Of a DNA stretch of 64,000 nucleotides, positions 50,505-59,546 are shown piece after piece. The notes below the pieces were generated by a model, which saw only the letters and a program-made list of their open reading frames with translations, was not told the DNA's origin and ran no database searches. The stretch comes from Burkholderia sp. SRS-W-2-2016 (GTDB lineage: Bacteria; Pseudomonadota; Gammaproteobacteria; Burkholderiales; Burkholderiaceae), in NCBI RefSeq assembly GCF_001931485.1, contig NZ_MSDV01000042.1, positions 58,003 through 122,002 of the forward strand, given 5' to 3'. The position numbers and the translations under genes are program-made. Position 1 is the first letter of the stretch, and every line of letters begins with the position of its first letter.

Positions 50505-51242
50505 ATGAGCAACGACAACCAACGCCCGAGCGGCCGCCAACCCAACCAGTTGCGCGACGTGCGCATCACGCGCCACTACACGAAGCATGCGGAGGGCTCG
50601 GTGCTGGTCGAATTCGGCGACACCAAGGTCATCTGCACCGCGAGCGTCAGCGAAAGCGTGCCGCCGTTTCTGCGCGACCGCGGCCAGGGCTGGCTCACTG
50701 CCGAATACGGGATGCTGCCGCGCGCCACGCATACGCGCAGCGACCGCGAAGCCGCGCGCGGCAAGCAGACCGGCCGCACCCAGGAAATCCAGCGCCTGAT
50801 CGGCCGCGCGCTGCGCTCGGTGTTCGATCTCGAGAAGCTCGGCGCGCGCACCATCAATCTCGACTGCGACGTGATCCAGGCCGACGGCGGCACCCGCACC
50901 GCGAGCATCACCGGCGCGTTCGTCGCCGCGCACGATGCGGTCACGAAACTGCTCGCGTCGGGCCGGATCGAAAGCTCGCCGATCGTCGATTACGTCGCCG
51001 CGATTTCGGTCGGCGTGTACGACGGCGTGCCGGTGCTCGATCTCGACTACGACGAAGACTCGCAGTGCGATACCGACATGAACGTCGTGATGACGGGCTC
51101 GGGCGGTTTCGTCGAAGTTCAGGGCACCGCGGAAGGCGTACCGTTCTCGCGCAATGAAATGAACGCGCTGCTCGATCTCGCGAGCGACGGCATCAACACG
51201 CTGATCGCAAAGCAGAAAGAAGCGCTGGGAGTGCAGCAGTGA
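50505..51242 (+). CDS. rph: Ribonuclease PH
   Basis: Phosphorolytic 3'-5' exoribonuclease for tRNA 3' maturation. The 245-residue protein has RPSGRQPNQLRDVRIT, the phosphate-binding LPRATHTRSDREAARGKQTGRTQEIQRLIGRALR (about 78-110), and a full-length C-terminus, so it is not the truncated K-12 type. It forms an operon with rdgB and hemW by four-base overlaps. Confidence 0.96.
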   Translation: MSNDNQRPSGRQPNQLRDVRITRHYTKHAEGSVLVEFGDTKVICTASVSESVPPFLRDRGQGWLTAEYGMLPRATHTRSDREAARGKQTGRTQEIQRLIGRALRSVFDLEKLGARTINLDCDVIQADGGTRTASITGAFVAAHDAVTKLLASGRIESSPIVDYVAAISVGVYDGVPVLDLDYDEDSQCDTDMNVVMTGSGGFVEVQGTAEGVPFSRNEMNALLDLASDGINTLIAKQKEALGVQQ

Positions 51243-51868
51243 ATGAGGTTCGTCAGGACGGCATGCCGTTGAAGAAGGTCGTGCTCGCGTCGAACAACGC
51301 GGGCAAGCTGCGCGAGTTCGCGGCGCTGTTCGGCGCGGCCGGCATCGAACTGATTGCCCAGGGCGCGCTCAACGTGCCGGAAGCGGAAGAGCCGCATCCC
51401 ACCTTCGTCGAAAACGCGCTGACCAAGGCGCGTCACGCGGCGAAGCTGACCGGCCTGCCCGCGCTCGCCGACGATTCCGGCCTGTGCGTGCGCGCGCTGC
51501 GCGGCGCGCCGGGCGTGTATTCGGCGCGCTATGCGCAACTCGCCGGCGGCGAGAAAAGCGATGCCGCGAACAACGCGCGCCTCGTCGCCGAGTTGCGCGA
51601 CGCGAACGACCGGCGCGGTTACTACTTCTGCGTGCTCGCGCTGGTGCGTCACGCGGACGACCCCGAACCGCTGATCGCCGAAGGCCGTTGGCACGGCGAG
51701 ATTCTCGACGCGCCGCGCGGCGAGCATGGCTTCGGTTACGACCCGTACTTCTATCTGCCGTCGCTTGGCGCGAGCGCCGCCGAACTCGAGCCGGCGGTGA
51801 AGAACGCAAGCAGCCATCGCGCGATCGCGCTGCGGCAACTGCTCGCGCGTCTGTCGGAGGAAGCGTGA
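51239..51868 (+). CDS. rdgB: Non-canonical purine NTP pyrophosphatase (dITP/XTP)
   Basis: House-cleaning enzyme hydrolysing dITP, ITP and XTP. The 209-residue protein shows VVLASNNAGKLREF (about 11-24), PTFVENALTKARHAAKLTGLPALADDSGLCV (about 58-88) and GFGYDPYFYLP. GTG at 51239 overlaps the rph stop and has GGGAG suitably spaced; ATG at 51263 is the alternative and would give the usual shorter N-terminus. It is cotranslated with rph. Confidence 0.95.
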   Translation: MNEVRQDGMPLKKVVLASNNAGKLREFAALFGAAGIELIAQGALNVPEAEEPHPTFVENALTKARHAAKLTGLPALADDSGLCVRALRGAPGVYSARYAQLAGGEKSDAANNARLVAELRDANDRRGYYFCVLALVRHADDPEPLIAEGRWHGEILDAPRGEHGFGYDPYFYLPSLGASAAELEPAVKNASSHRAIALRQLLARLSEEA

Positions 51869-53094
51869 TTCCGATTTACCCGACGCCCGCGGACATCGGC
51901 AACGGTGTCGTCAAGGCGTTCACGTCGCCGGGCAGCATCCGGCTGACCTCGCTGCCGCCGCTCGCGTTGTACGTGCATTTTCCGTGGTGCGTGCGCAAGT
52001 GTCCGTACTGCGATTTCAATTCGCACGAGTGGAAAGGCGAGTCGTTCCCGGAGAACGACTACCTCGACGCGTTGCGCGCCGATCTGGAAATGGCGTTGCC
52101 GCTGATCTGGGGGCGCCAGGTGCATACGGTGTTTATCGGCGGCGGCACGCCTAGTCTGCTGTCGGCGGCGGGGCTCGACCGGATGCTGTCGGATATCCGC
52201 GCGCTGCTGCCGCTCGACGCCGACGCCGAAATCACGCTCGAAGCGAACCCCGGCACGTTCGAAGCCGACAAGTTCGCGCAGTTTCGCGCGAGCGGCGTGA
52301 ACCGGCTGTCGGTCGGGATTCAGAGCTTCAACGAAGCACATCTGAAGGCGCTCGGGCGGATTCACGATTCGGGACAGGCGCGTCATGCGGTCGAAGTGGC
52401 CGCGAACACTTTCGACAACTTCAATCTCGACCTGATGTTCGCGCTGCCGCAGCAAACGCTCGCCGAATGCCAGGCCGACATCGAGACCGCGTTATCGTTC
52501 GCGCCGCCGCATCTGTCGCTGTACCACCTGACGCTCGAACCGAACACGCTGTTCGCGAAGTTCCCGCCGGCGTTGCCCGACGACGATCAGTCCGCCGACA
52601 TGCAGGACTGGATTCATCAGCGCACCGCCGAGGCGGGCTATGGGCGCTACGAGGTGTCCGCGTATGCGCAGCCGCATCGGCAGAGCAAACACAATCTGAA
52701 CTACTGGCGTTTCGGCGACTATCTCGGCATCGGCGCGGGCGCGCATACGAAGCTGTCGTTTCCGAACCGGATCGTGCGGCAGGCGCGTTACAAGCATCCC
52801 ACTACGTTTATCGAGCAGGCGAAGGCCGGCGCGAGCGTGCAGGAAGAGCACGAGGTGGGGCCGCGCGATCTGCCGTTCGAGTTCATGCTGAACGCGTTGC
52901 GACTGGTGGAGGGATTTCCGGTGCATCGGTTTATCGAGCGTACGGGTCTGTCGATCACGACGATCGAGCCGGCGTTGCAGGAAGCCGAGCGGCGCAAGCT
53001 GATTACGCGCGACCATGAGCGGATTGCGCCGACGCCGCTCGGTCAGGCATTCCTGAACGATCTGCAGGAGCTGTTTCTGAACGATCCGCAGTGA
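51865..53094 (+). CDS. hemW: Radical SAM family heme chaperone HemW
   Basis: Binds heme and a [4Fe-4S] cluster for heme delivery; related to HemN but not the coproporphyrinogen oxidase. The 409-residue protein has YVHFPWCVRKCPYCDFNS (CxxxCxxC, about residues 37-54), the SAM-binding GGGTPSLL and LEANPGTFE, and the HemW C-terminal domain. It lacks the HemN-type N-terminal tyrosine extension. GTG at 51865 overlaps the rdgB stop by four bases (GTGA) with GGAGG upstream; about 30 residues precede the radical SAM core. Confidence 0.94.
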   Translation: MIPIYPTPADIGNGVVKAFTSPGSIRLTSLPPLALYVHFPWCVRKCPYCDFNSHEWKGESFPENDYLDALRADLEMALPLIWGRQVHTVFIGGGTPSLLSAAGLDRMLSDIRALLPLDADAEITLEANPGTFEADKFAQFRASGVNRLSVGIQSFNEAHLKALGRIHDSGQARHAVEVAANTFDNFNLDLMFALPQQTLAECQADIETALSFAPPHLSLYHLTLEPNTLFAKFPPALPDDDQSADMQDWIHQRTAEAGYGRYEVSAYAQPHRQSKHNLNYWRFGDYLGIGAGAHTKLSFPNRIVRQARYKHPTTFIEQAKAGASVQEEHEVGPRDLPFEFMLNALRLVEGFPVHRFIERTGLSITTIEPALQEAERRKLITRDHERIAPTPLGQAFLNDLQELFLNDPQ

Positions 53095-53149
53095 AGGCCA
53101 AGGGTGCGCTCTCGGCAGCACCCATTTTTCAGGTTACAATCCGCGGCTT

Positions 53150-53239
53150 GGAGGTGTGGCCGAGTGGTTTAAGGCACCGGTCTTGAAAACCGGCGAAGGA
53201 GCAATCCTTCCGTGAGTTCGAATCTCACCGCCTCCGCCA
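53150..53239 (+). tRNA. tRNA-Ser (anticodon TGA)
   Basis: A 90-base class II tRNA with a long variable arm (GCGAAGGAGCAATCCTTCC region) and encoded CCA. The anticodon loop CTTGAAA gives TGA, reading UCA and UCG. A -10 TACAAT lies at 53135-53140. Confidence 0.97.
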
Positions 53240-53251
53240 GACATCCAATGA

Positions 53252-53275
53252 ATACGGGCCGCTTGGCCCGTTTTT
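53252..53275 (+). terminator. Rho-independent terminator after tRNA-Ser
   Basis: Stem acgggcc / ggcccgt with loop gctt followed by TTTTT. Confidence 0.88.
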
Positions 53276-53340
53276 CATTTCTGCGCTGCCAGAAGCTTGC
53301 GTGGTCCGGTCCATCGATTCGCTCGCTGGTCCAACGCCCA

Positions 53341-53571
53341 TCACGCATCCGCAAGCTCCAGCTTCTCCCGCGCATCCGCACACCGCCGGTTCAGATCGCG
53401 ATGCATCAACTGCCCGTCGAGCAAAGCCGATACATCGGTTAAACCGTGATCAAAGCGCAGGACGTATTCGATGTCGGTGTAGTCGTAGTAAGCGCCGCTG
53501 TCGGCCAGCCGTTGCGCTTCGGCGAATGCAGCGTGTTGCCGTTCGCCGTTCATCAGGTCTTTGATCGCCAT
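53341..53571 (-). CDS. Small hypothetical protein, 76 residues
   Basis: Starting at ATG 53571, which has GGAG eight bases upstream; an earlier Met at 53604 lacks such a site. Sequence MAIKDLMNGERQHAAFAEAQRLADSGAYYDYTDIEYVLRF continues with GQLMHRDLNRRCADAREKLELADA: helical, charged, cytoplasmic, no known motif. It stands convergent to the tRNA-Ser transcript. I do not recognise the family. Confidence 0.7.
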   Translation of the reverse strand: MAIKDLMNGERQHAAFAEAQRLADSGAYYDYTDIEYVLRFDHGLTDVSALLDGQLMHRDLNRRCADAREKLELADA

Positions 53572-53729
53572 GATTGCCGCTCCGAGGAACAGTGAAGTCA
53601 TCATAGCAATGCAATCCGCGGCGCACGGTGGCGCGCGCGCAACACCAGGTGTTATCCGGAGAGGCGTCCGGTGATGTCACCGATCACGAAACGCCACGCA
53701 AACGCCAGGGCAAACACCAGCAACACCGC

Positions 53730-54950
53730 TCACGCAATCGCCGCCGGCGTCTTCGTCCCATGCCAGCGCAACACCAGCATCCGGCCGACAAAACACAGGC
53801 AACCAGCCACACCCACCACGATCCCCATCCCTTTCGGCGAGCCGTCCTGCCACAGCCCGACCGCGAGACTCGACAACGCGCCGAACGACAACTGCACCGC
53901 GCCGAACACGGCCGCGGCGGCGCCCGCGTTGGCCGGGTAGCGGTGCATCAGATCGGTCGTGCAGTTGGCCGACAGCACCCCGACCACGCCGACCACGAAG
54001 AACAGCCCGAACACGATCGACCACAGCCCGCCCCAGCCGGTCAGCGACACCAGACTGACGAACAGCGACGCGATGCAACTGATCAGCGCCGCGCACGAGA
54101 TGATCGGCACCGGCCCGAAGCGGCCGACGAAACGCGTGTTCAGATAATTGCCGCCCATGATGCCGACGATGTTCAGCGCGAACAGGAAGCCGTAATGCTG
54201 CGCGGACACGTGGAAATACTCGATGTACACGAACGGCGTCGCGGTGATGTACGCAAACATCGACGCGAACGCCATCCCGCCGCACAACATATGCCCCCAC
54301 GCGACCGGATCGCGCAGCAACGTGCCGTACGCGCCGAACGATTTCAGCAGCGCCGACTGCCCGCGCATCTCGCGCGGCCACGTCTCCGGCACCTTCAGGA
54401 ATGCGGTCACCGCGCAGACCGAACCGAACAGCGTCAGCGCGACGAACACGGTGCGCCAGCCGCCCACCAGCAGCAACTGTCCGCCGATCAACGGCGCGAC
54501 GAGCGGACCGATCGACGTGACGATCGCGATCATCGACAGCACGCGGGCCGCGTCGCCGGGCTCGTGCGCGTCGCGCGCGATCGCGCGGGCCAGCACCGAC
54601 GCCGCGCCGGCGCCCAGCGCCTGCACGAAGCGAAACGCCACCAGTGAGCCGATCGAAAACGACATCGCGCAGGCGATGCTCGCCAGCGCATACATGATGA
54701 TGCCGCCGAGCAGAATCGGCCGGCGGCCATAGGTGTCCGACAGCGGACCGTACAGCAGCATGCCGATCGAGAAGCCGAACATGAAGCTGGTGAGCGTCGA
54801 TTGCGCGGCGCCGGTGCCGACCGCGAACGCCTGCGCGATGGTCGGCAGGCTCGGCAGATACATATCGATGGAAATCGGTCCGCAGGCGGCCAGCGCGCCG
54901 AGCAGCAGGATCAGCCGGGCATCAGGCCGGCGTTTGACGACGTGAGACAT
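53730..54950 (-). CDS. Bcr/CflA-family MFS drug exporter
   Basis: A 406-residue inner-membrane proton-driven exporter with twelve predicted helices. Family features: GPISIDMYLPSLPTIAQAF (about 25-43, acidic residue in the first helix), the motif A loop GPLSDTYGRRPILLGG (about 70-85) and motif C-like SIGPLVAPLIGGQLL (about 148). Relatives export bicyclomycin, chloramphenicol or other small molecules; substrate unknown here. I start at ATG 54950 (MSHVVKRRPDARLI), the usual short head; a 39-codon upstream extension is Arg-rich and unlikely. Confidence 0.92.
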   Translation of the reverse strand: MSHVVKRRPDARLILLLGALAACGPISIDMYLPSLPTIAQAFAVGTGAAQSTLTSFMFGFSIGMLLYGPLSDTYGRRPILLGGIIMYALASIACAMSFSIGSLVAFRFVQALGAGAASVLARAIARDAHEPGDAARVLSMIAIVTSIGPLVAPLIGGQLLLVGGWRTVFVALTLFGSVCAVTAFLKVPETWPREMRGQSALLKSFGAYGTLLRDPVAWGHMLCGGMAFASMFAYITATPFVYIEYFHVSAQHYGFLFALNIVGIMGGNYLNTRFVGRFGPVPIISCAALISCIASLFVSLVSLTGWGGLWSIVFGLFFVVGVVGVLSANCTTDLMHRYPANAGAAAAVFGAVQLSFGALSSLAVGLWQDGSPKGMGIVVGVAGCLCFVGRMLVLRWHGTKTPAAIA

Positions 54951-55380
54951 GGGAGGTCCGGGTGAAGCGCCGCGCCGGCATCGGCGGCGGACTTTTAAAA
55001 GCGGGGCGGCAACGGGCCGAGGGCTCGATTGTACGCGACGGTTATCAGGCAGGCCGCGTCCGCGCATGGTGGCGTGGGCGATCCGCTACAGCACGCGGGC
55101 AGCGACGGCGGCGGCCATGGCGGCGGTCTCAGCAGCAGTTGTGACGACGGTCGCGGTCGCGGTCACGGCGGTGATCGCGGCGGCGGCACACCGGCCGTCA
55201 CCGCGATGGTCATCGCGGAGGTAGCGGCGCCGTCATGCCGCCGCTAGCCGACAGCCGCGCCGCCGATCAGTTAAGCTCCCGCCAGCCAGGCCGAAGCGTA
55301 GAGCGCACGCAGCAAGACACAACCGCGCGCCTCCCCGCCGCGCCAAACACCCCCTCCCCCGACCTCGTCACGAGCCTGCG
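54951..55380. other. GC-rich low-complexity intergenic region
   Basis: 430 bases between the divergent exporter and PUA-like genes. 55095-55200 is imperfect repetition of gcggcgg, cggtcgcgg and gtcacggcgg motifs. No conserved gene, hairpin with T tract or clear promoter is visible. Confidence 0.4.
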
Positions 55381-56082
55381 ATGACCGCTTTCCTGCTGAT
55401 CTGGAGTCCCAAGAAATGGCCGTGGCCCGAGTTGCCCGACATCGCCAAACGCGTTGCCGCCGGCGAAGCGGTGGCGGACGTCTGGGGCTGCGGCTTCGCG
55501 CGCGGCATCCTGCCGGGCGACCGGGTGTTTCTGCACCGGGTCGCGCAGGAACCCAAGGGCATCTTCGGTTCCGGCTACGTGACGCGCGCGCCGTACGAAG
55601 TGCCCGACGCATCGACTAAACGCGGCTACCGGCTATGCATCGACTTCGTCTACGACTGGCTCGTCGATGCGCATCAGGCGCCGGTGATCGCGCGCGAACA
55701 GTTGCGCGTGCATCCGTTTTCGGTGCAGACGTGGGATGCGCAAAGCTCGGGCACGATCATCAAACCGATCGCCGAGGGCGCGCTCGAAAAGCGCTGGGCG
55801 GAACTGACCGGCAAGCGCAAGCCGCCGAAGCTCGGCCCGGCGAGCGGTCCGCCACGCTCGACGAAAGTCGCCGCGCATCAGGCGGCGGCGCAAAAGACCG
55901 CGGCCCGCCTCGCCGCGGCCGAGACCAAACCGGTAACTTCGAGCGCGCACGCACCGGTCGAACCGCCAAAGAGGCGCGCGGCGAGCAGCACGATCTCGCC
56001 TGGCAAGTCCACGCTCAGCGAGTCTGCGGCTACGAAGCGCCCGGCCCGCAAAACCGCGTCGAAAGCCGCGCCCAAAAATTAG
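55381..56082 (+). CDS. EVE/PUA-like domain protein with histone-H1-like basic tail
   Basis: A 233-residue two-part protein. Residues 1-145 match the PUA/EVE-like N-terminal module found in some HNH-endonuclease proteins: MTAFLLIWSPKKWPWPEL, VADVWGCGFARGILPGDRVFLHRVAQEPKGIFGSGYVT, and a C-terminal SSGTIIKPIAEGALEKRW. Such domains belong to the fold family that reads modified bases. No HNH nuclease follows; residues 146-233 are a Lys/Ala/Pro/Ser-rich tail (KTAARLAAAETKP, PKRRAASS, KRPARKTASKAAPK), resembling bacterial histone H1-like DNA-binding tails. I infer a nucleic-acid-bound reader protein; its partner is unknown. It is a single gene ahead of hemL. Confidence 0.82.
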   Translation: MTAFLLIWSPKKWPWPELPDIAKRVAAGEAVADVWGCGFARGILPGDRVFLHRVAQEPKGIFGSGYVTRAPYEVPDASTKRGYRLCIDFVYDWLVDAHQAPVIAREQLRVHPFSVQTWDAQSSGTIIKPIAEGALEKRWAELTGKRKPPKLGPASGPPRSTKVAAHQAAAQKTAARLAAAETKPVTSSAHAPVEPPKRRAASSTISPGKSTLSESAATKRPARKTASKAAPKN

Positions 56083-56265
56083 GCAAACCACGGTCAGCAC
56101 CGCGCTGAACCGCCGCTCGACGGCGCGCGGCGAGCGCCGCCCCGCACAGCCCGCCGACGCCGTCTCCGGTACAATTTCTCGATCCATCCCAGCATCGCGC
56201 GAATCGCCCGCGGGAATCGTCCCAGGCCGTTCGCGCCGCTACGCAACCCAATTCCAGCCATCGCC

Positions 56266-57549
56266 ATGTCCAGAAACGACACCCTCTTCGAACGCGCGCA
56301 ACGCACCATTCCCGGCGGCGTGAACTCGCCGGTGCGCGCCTTCCGCTCCGTCGGCGGCACGCCGCGCTTTATCGAACGCGCGCAAGGCGCGTACTTCTGG
56401 GACGCGGACGGCCAGCGCTATACCGACTACATCGGCTCGTGGGGCCCGATGATCGTCGGCCACGTTCATCCGGAAGTGCTCGAAGCCGTGCAGCGCGTGC
56501 TCGCGAACGGTTTCTCGTTCGGCGCGCCGACCGAATCGGAAATCGAGATCGCCGAGGAAATCTGCAAGCTGGTGCCGTCGATCGAACAGGTGCGCATGGT
56601 ATCGAGCGGCACCGAAGCGACGATGAGCGCGCTGCGTCTCGCGCGCGGCTTCACGAATCGCAGCCGCATCGTCAAGTTCGAGGGCTGCTATCACGGTCAC
56701 GCGGACAGCCTGCTGGTCAAAGCCGGCTCGGGTCTGCTGACCTTCGGCAACCCGACCTCGGCGGGTGTGCCGGTCGATATCGCGAAGCACACCACGGTGC
56801 TCGAATACAACAACGTCGCCGCGCTCGAAGAAGCGTTCAAGGCGTTCGGCAACGAGATCGCATCGGTGATCGTCGAGCCGGTCGCCGGCAACATGAACCT
56901 CGTGCGCGCGACGCCGGAATTCCTGCAGGCGCTGCGGCGTCTGTGCAGCGAGTACGGCGCGGTGCTGATTTTCGACGAAGTGATGTGCGGCTTCCGTGTC
57001 GCGCTCGGCGGCGCGCAGCAGCTGTACGGCATCACGCCGGACCTCACGTGCCTGGGCAAGGTGATCGGCGGCGGGATGCCGGCGGCGGCGTTCGGCGGCC
57101 GGCGCGACATTATGGCCCACCTCGCGCCGCTCGGCGGCGTCTATCAGGCGGGCACGCTGTCGGGTAACCCGATCGCGGTCGCGGCCGGCCTGAAGACGCT
57201 GCAACTGATCCAGGCGCCCGGCTTCTACGACACGCTCGCCGCGCGCACCACGCGTCTCACGCAAGGCCTCGCGCAGGCAGCGCGCGAAGCCGGCGTGCCG
57301 TTCGCGGCCGACGCGCTCGGCGGCATGTTCGGCCTGTACTTCCGCGAGTCGGTGCCGGCGAGCTTCGCCGAAGTCACGCAAAGCGACGTGCCGCGCTTCA
57401 ACACGTTCTTCCACAAGATGCTCGACGCCGGCGTGTATTTCGCGCCGTCCGCGTACGAGGCGGGCTTCGTATCGAGCGCGCACGACGACGCGGTGATCGA
57501 CGCGACGATCGAAACCGCGCGCGGCGCGTTCGCGTCGCTGAAGGGCTGA
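56266..57549 (+). CDS. hemL: Glutamate-1-semialdehyde 2,1-aminomutase
   Basis: PLP enzyme making 5-aminolevulinate in the C5 heme pathway. The 427-residue protein shows PGGVNSPVRAF (about 17-27), SSGTEATMSALRLAR (about 122), the PLP lysine region LTCLGKVIGGGMPAAAFGGR (Lys about 267) and GTLSGNP. Length is typical. The ATG at 56266 follows GCCATCGCC without a strong Shine-Dalgarno. Together with ribD downstream it is a cofactor-biosynthesis neighbourhood. Confidence 0.97.
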   Translation: MSRNDTLFERAQRTIPGGVNSPVRAFRSVGGTPRFIERAQGAYFWDADGQRYTDYIGSWGPMIVGHVHPEVLEAVQRVLANGFSFGAPTESEIEIAEEICKLVPSIEQVRMVSSGTEATMSALRLARGFTNRSRIVKFEGCYHGHADSLLVKAGSGLLTFGNPTSAGVPVDIAKHTTVLEYNNVAALEEAFKAFGNEIASVIVEPVAGNMNLVRATPEFLQALRRLCSEYGAVLIFDEVMCGFRVALGGAQQLYGITPDLTCLGKVIGGGMPAAAFGGRRDIMAHLAPLGGVYQAGTLSGNPIAVAAGLKTLQLIQAPGFYDTLAARTTRLTQGLAQAAREAGVPFAADALGGMFGLYFRESVPASFAEVTQSDVPRFNTFFHKMLDAGVYFAPSAYEAGFVSSAHDDAVIDATIETARGAFASLKG

Positions 57550-57679
57550 ATACGGGCCTCGACCGAGGCCTCGCCGACAGCTTCGCGCAAACCTGCGAAG
57601 CCGCGACCGGGGCCTCGATAAAACGCCGCAGCAAAGCCCGCGCTTAGCGGGCCCCAGTCACCGCAGTCAACGGACACCG

Positions 57680-58831
57680 ATGTTTTCGCAAACCGATTTC
57701 GTTCATATGGAACGCGCGCTCGCGCTCGCGAAGCGCGGCATGTACACGACCGATCCGAATCCGCGCGTCGGCTGCGTGCTGGTCAGGAACGGCGAGGTGA
57801 TCGGCGAAGGCTACACGCAGCCGGCCGGCCAGGACCACGCCGAGATTCGCGCGTTGAAGGATGCGCGCTCGCGCGGCCATGACCTGCGCGGCGCGACCGC
57901 CTACGTGACGCTCGAACCGTGCAGCCACTTCGGCCGCACGCCGCCGTGCGCGAATGCGCTGATCGAAGCGCAGATCGGCCGCGTGATCGCGGCGATGGAA
58001 GACCCGAACCCGCAGGTGTCCGGCCGCGGTCTCGCGATGCTGCGCGACGCCGGCATCGAGGTTCGCTGCGGACTCCTTGCCAACGAAGCGCGCGAGCTGA
58101 ACATCGGCTTCGTGTCGCGAATGACGCGCGGCCGCCCTTGGGTGCGGATGAAAGTCGCGGCCTCGCTCGATGGCCGCACCGGCTTGCCGTCGGGCGAAAG
58201 CCAGTGGATCACCGGCGCCGCCGCGCGCGCCGACGGCCATGCATGGCGCGCGCGCGCGTCGGCGATTCTGACCGGTATCGGCACCGTGCGCGAGGACGAT
58301 CCGCGCATGACGGTGCGCGCGGTCGAGACGCCTCGCCAGCCGCATCGCGTGCTGATCGACAGTCAACTGGACGTGCCGCTCGACGCGCAGATTCTGGCCG
58401 GCGCGCCGACGCTGATTTTTTGCGGCCATCTCGATGCGCGTCTCGAAGAACGCGCGAGCGCGCTGCGCGAGCGCGGCGCCGAGATCGTGCCGCTGCCGAA
58501 CGCGGCCGGCAAGGTCGATCTGCCGCAACTGCTGAACGTGCTCGGCGAGCGCAACGTCAACGAATTGCACGTCGAGGCCGGCTACAAGCTGAACGGCTCG
58601 CTGCTGCGCGAAGGCTGCGTCGACGAACTGCTGGTCTATCTCGCGCCGAGTCTGCTCGGCATCGAATCGATGAGCATGTTCAACCTCGCCGCGCCCGAGC
58701 TGCTCGAACAGCGCGTGAAGCTGAACTTCCACACGGTCGAGCGGATCGGCGACGATCTGCGGATCCTCGCGCGCTTCGCGCCGCCCTACGTACCCGGGAC
58801 CGACGCCGTGTCCCCCACCGTTTCGAAATGA
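57680..58831 (+). CDS. ribD: Bifunctional riboflavin biosynthesis deaminase/reductase RibD
   Basis: Catalyses the second and third steps of riboflavin synthesis. Of 383 residues, the first 145 are the deaminase domain with zinc ligands in DHAEIRAL (about 53) and PCSHFGRTPPC (about 79-89); the rest is the NADPH-dependent reductase domain (ASLDGRTGLPSGESQWITG, about 155). No FMN riboswitch precedes it: the 130-base gap after hemL shows only a GC-rich repeat of aggcctcg. It is followed by riboflavin synthase after 15 bases. Confidence 0.96.
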   Translation: MFSQTDFVHMERALALAKRGMYTTDPNPRVGCVLVRNGEVIGEGYTQPAGQDHAEIRALKDARSRGHDLRGATAYVTLEPCSHFGRTPPCANALIEAQIGRVIAAMEDPNPQVSGRGLAMLRDAGIEVRCGLLANEARELNIGFVSRMTRGRPWVRMKVAASLDGRTGLPSGESQWITGAAARADGHAWRARASAILTGIGTVREDDPRMTVRAVETPRQPHRVLIDSQLDVPLDAQILAGAPTLIFCGHLDARLEERASALRERGAEIVPLPNAAGKVDLPQLLNVLGERNVNELHVEAGYKLNGSLLREGCVDELLVYLAPSLLGIESMSMFNLAAPELLEQRVKLNFHTVERIGDDLRILARFAPPYVPGTDAVSPTVSK

Positions 58832-58846
58832 TCAAGGACTAGCACG

Positions 58847-59482
58847 ATGTTTACAGGAATCGTCGCGGCAGTGGGCCGCATCGAATCAGTCAAGCCGCTC
58901 GGCACCGGCGGCGACGCCGGCGTGCGGCTGAACGTCGAGGCCGGCGGGCTCGACCTCGCCGACGTGCAGCTCGGCGACAGCATCACGATCCAGGGCGCCT
59001 GCATGACGGTGGTCGCGATGACCGACCATTCGTTCGAAGTCGATGTGTCGCGCGAGAGCCTGAACCGCACGGCCGGGCTCGGCGAGACCGGCGACGTCAA
59101 TCTCGAGAAGGCGCTGCGCGCGCATGACCGGCTCGGCGGCCATATCGTGTCGGGCCACGTCGATGGGCTCGGCACGGTCACGCGCTTCGCGCCGGTCGGC
59201 GAGTCGCACGAGCTGCGCATTCTCGCGCCGCGCGACATCGGTCGCTATCTGGCGTACAAGGGCTCGATTACGGTGAACGGCGTGAGCCTGACCGTGAACT
59301 CGGTCAGCGATCGCGACGACGGCTGCGAGTTTTCGATCAACCTGATTCCGCATACGGTGCAGGTGACCTCGCTCAAACATCTGCGTGACGGCACGCGCGT
59401 GAATCTGGAGATCGATCTGATTGCGCGCTATGTGGAACGGATGCTCAATGCGCCGAAGGACAGCGAACAGGCGCCGAACTAA
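58847..59482 (+). CDS. ribC: Riboflavin synthase alpha chain
   Basis: Dismutates 6,7-dimethyl-8-ribityllumazine to riboflavin. The 211-residue protein has two repeated lumazine-binding halves: MFTGIVAAVGRIESV with GDSITIQGACMTV at the front, and HIVSGHVDGLGTVTRF with GSITVNGVSLTVNSV in the second. GGA and AAGGAC before the ATG serve as the binding site. In many proteobacteria this gene is called ribE or ribC. Confidence 0.96.
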   Translation: MFTGIVAAVGRIESVKPLGTGGDAGVRLNVEAGGLDLADVQLGDSITIQGACMTVVAMTDHSFEVDVSRESLNRTAGLGETGDVNLEKALRAHDRLGGHIVSGHVDGLGTVTRFAPVGESHELRILAPRDIGRYLAYKGSITVNGVSLTVNSVSDRDDGCEFSINLIPHTVQVTSLKHLRDGTRVNLEIDLIARYVERMLNAPKDSEQAPN

Positions 59483-59546
59483 GCCGGACACGAGCGAATC
59501 CGGCGATTGATTTCAGTACGCAGCGCAGTCTCAACCTAAAACGAAA

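Noticed and set aside
57550..57679. Possible FMN riboswitch ahead of ribD
   Set aside because: The conserved FMN elements (AGGGUGA-like and later paired segments) are absent.
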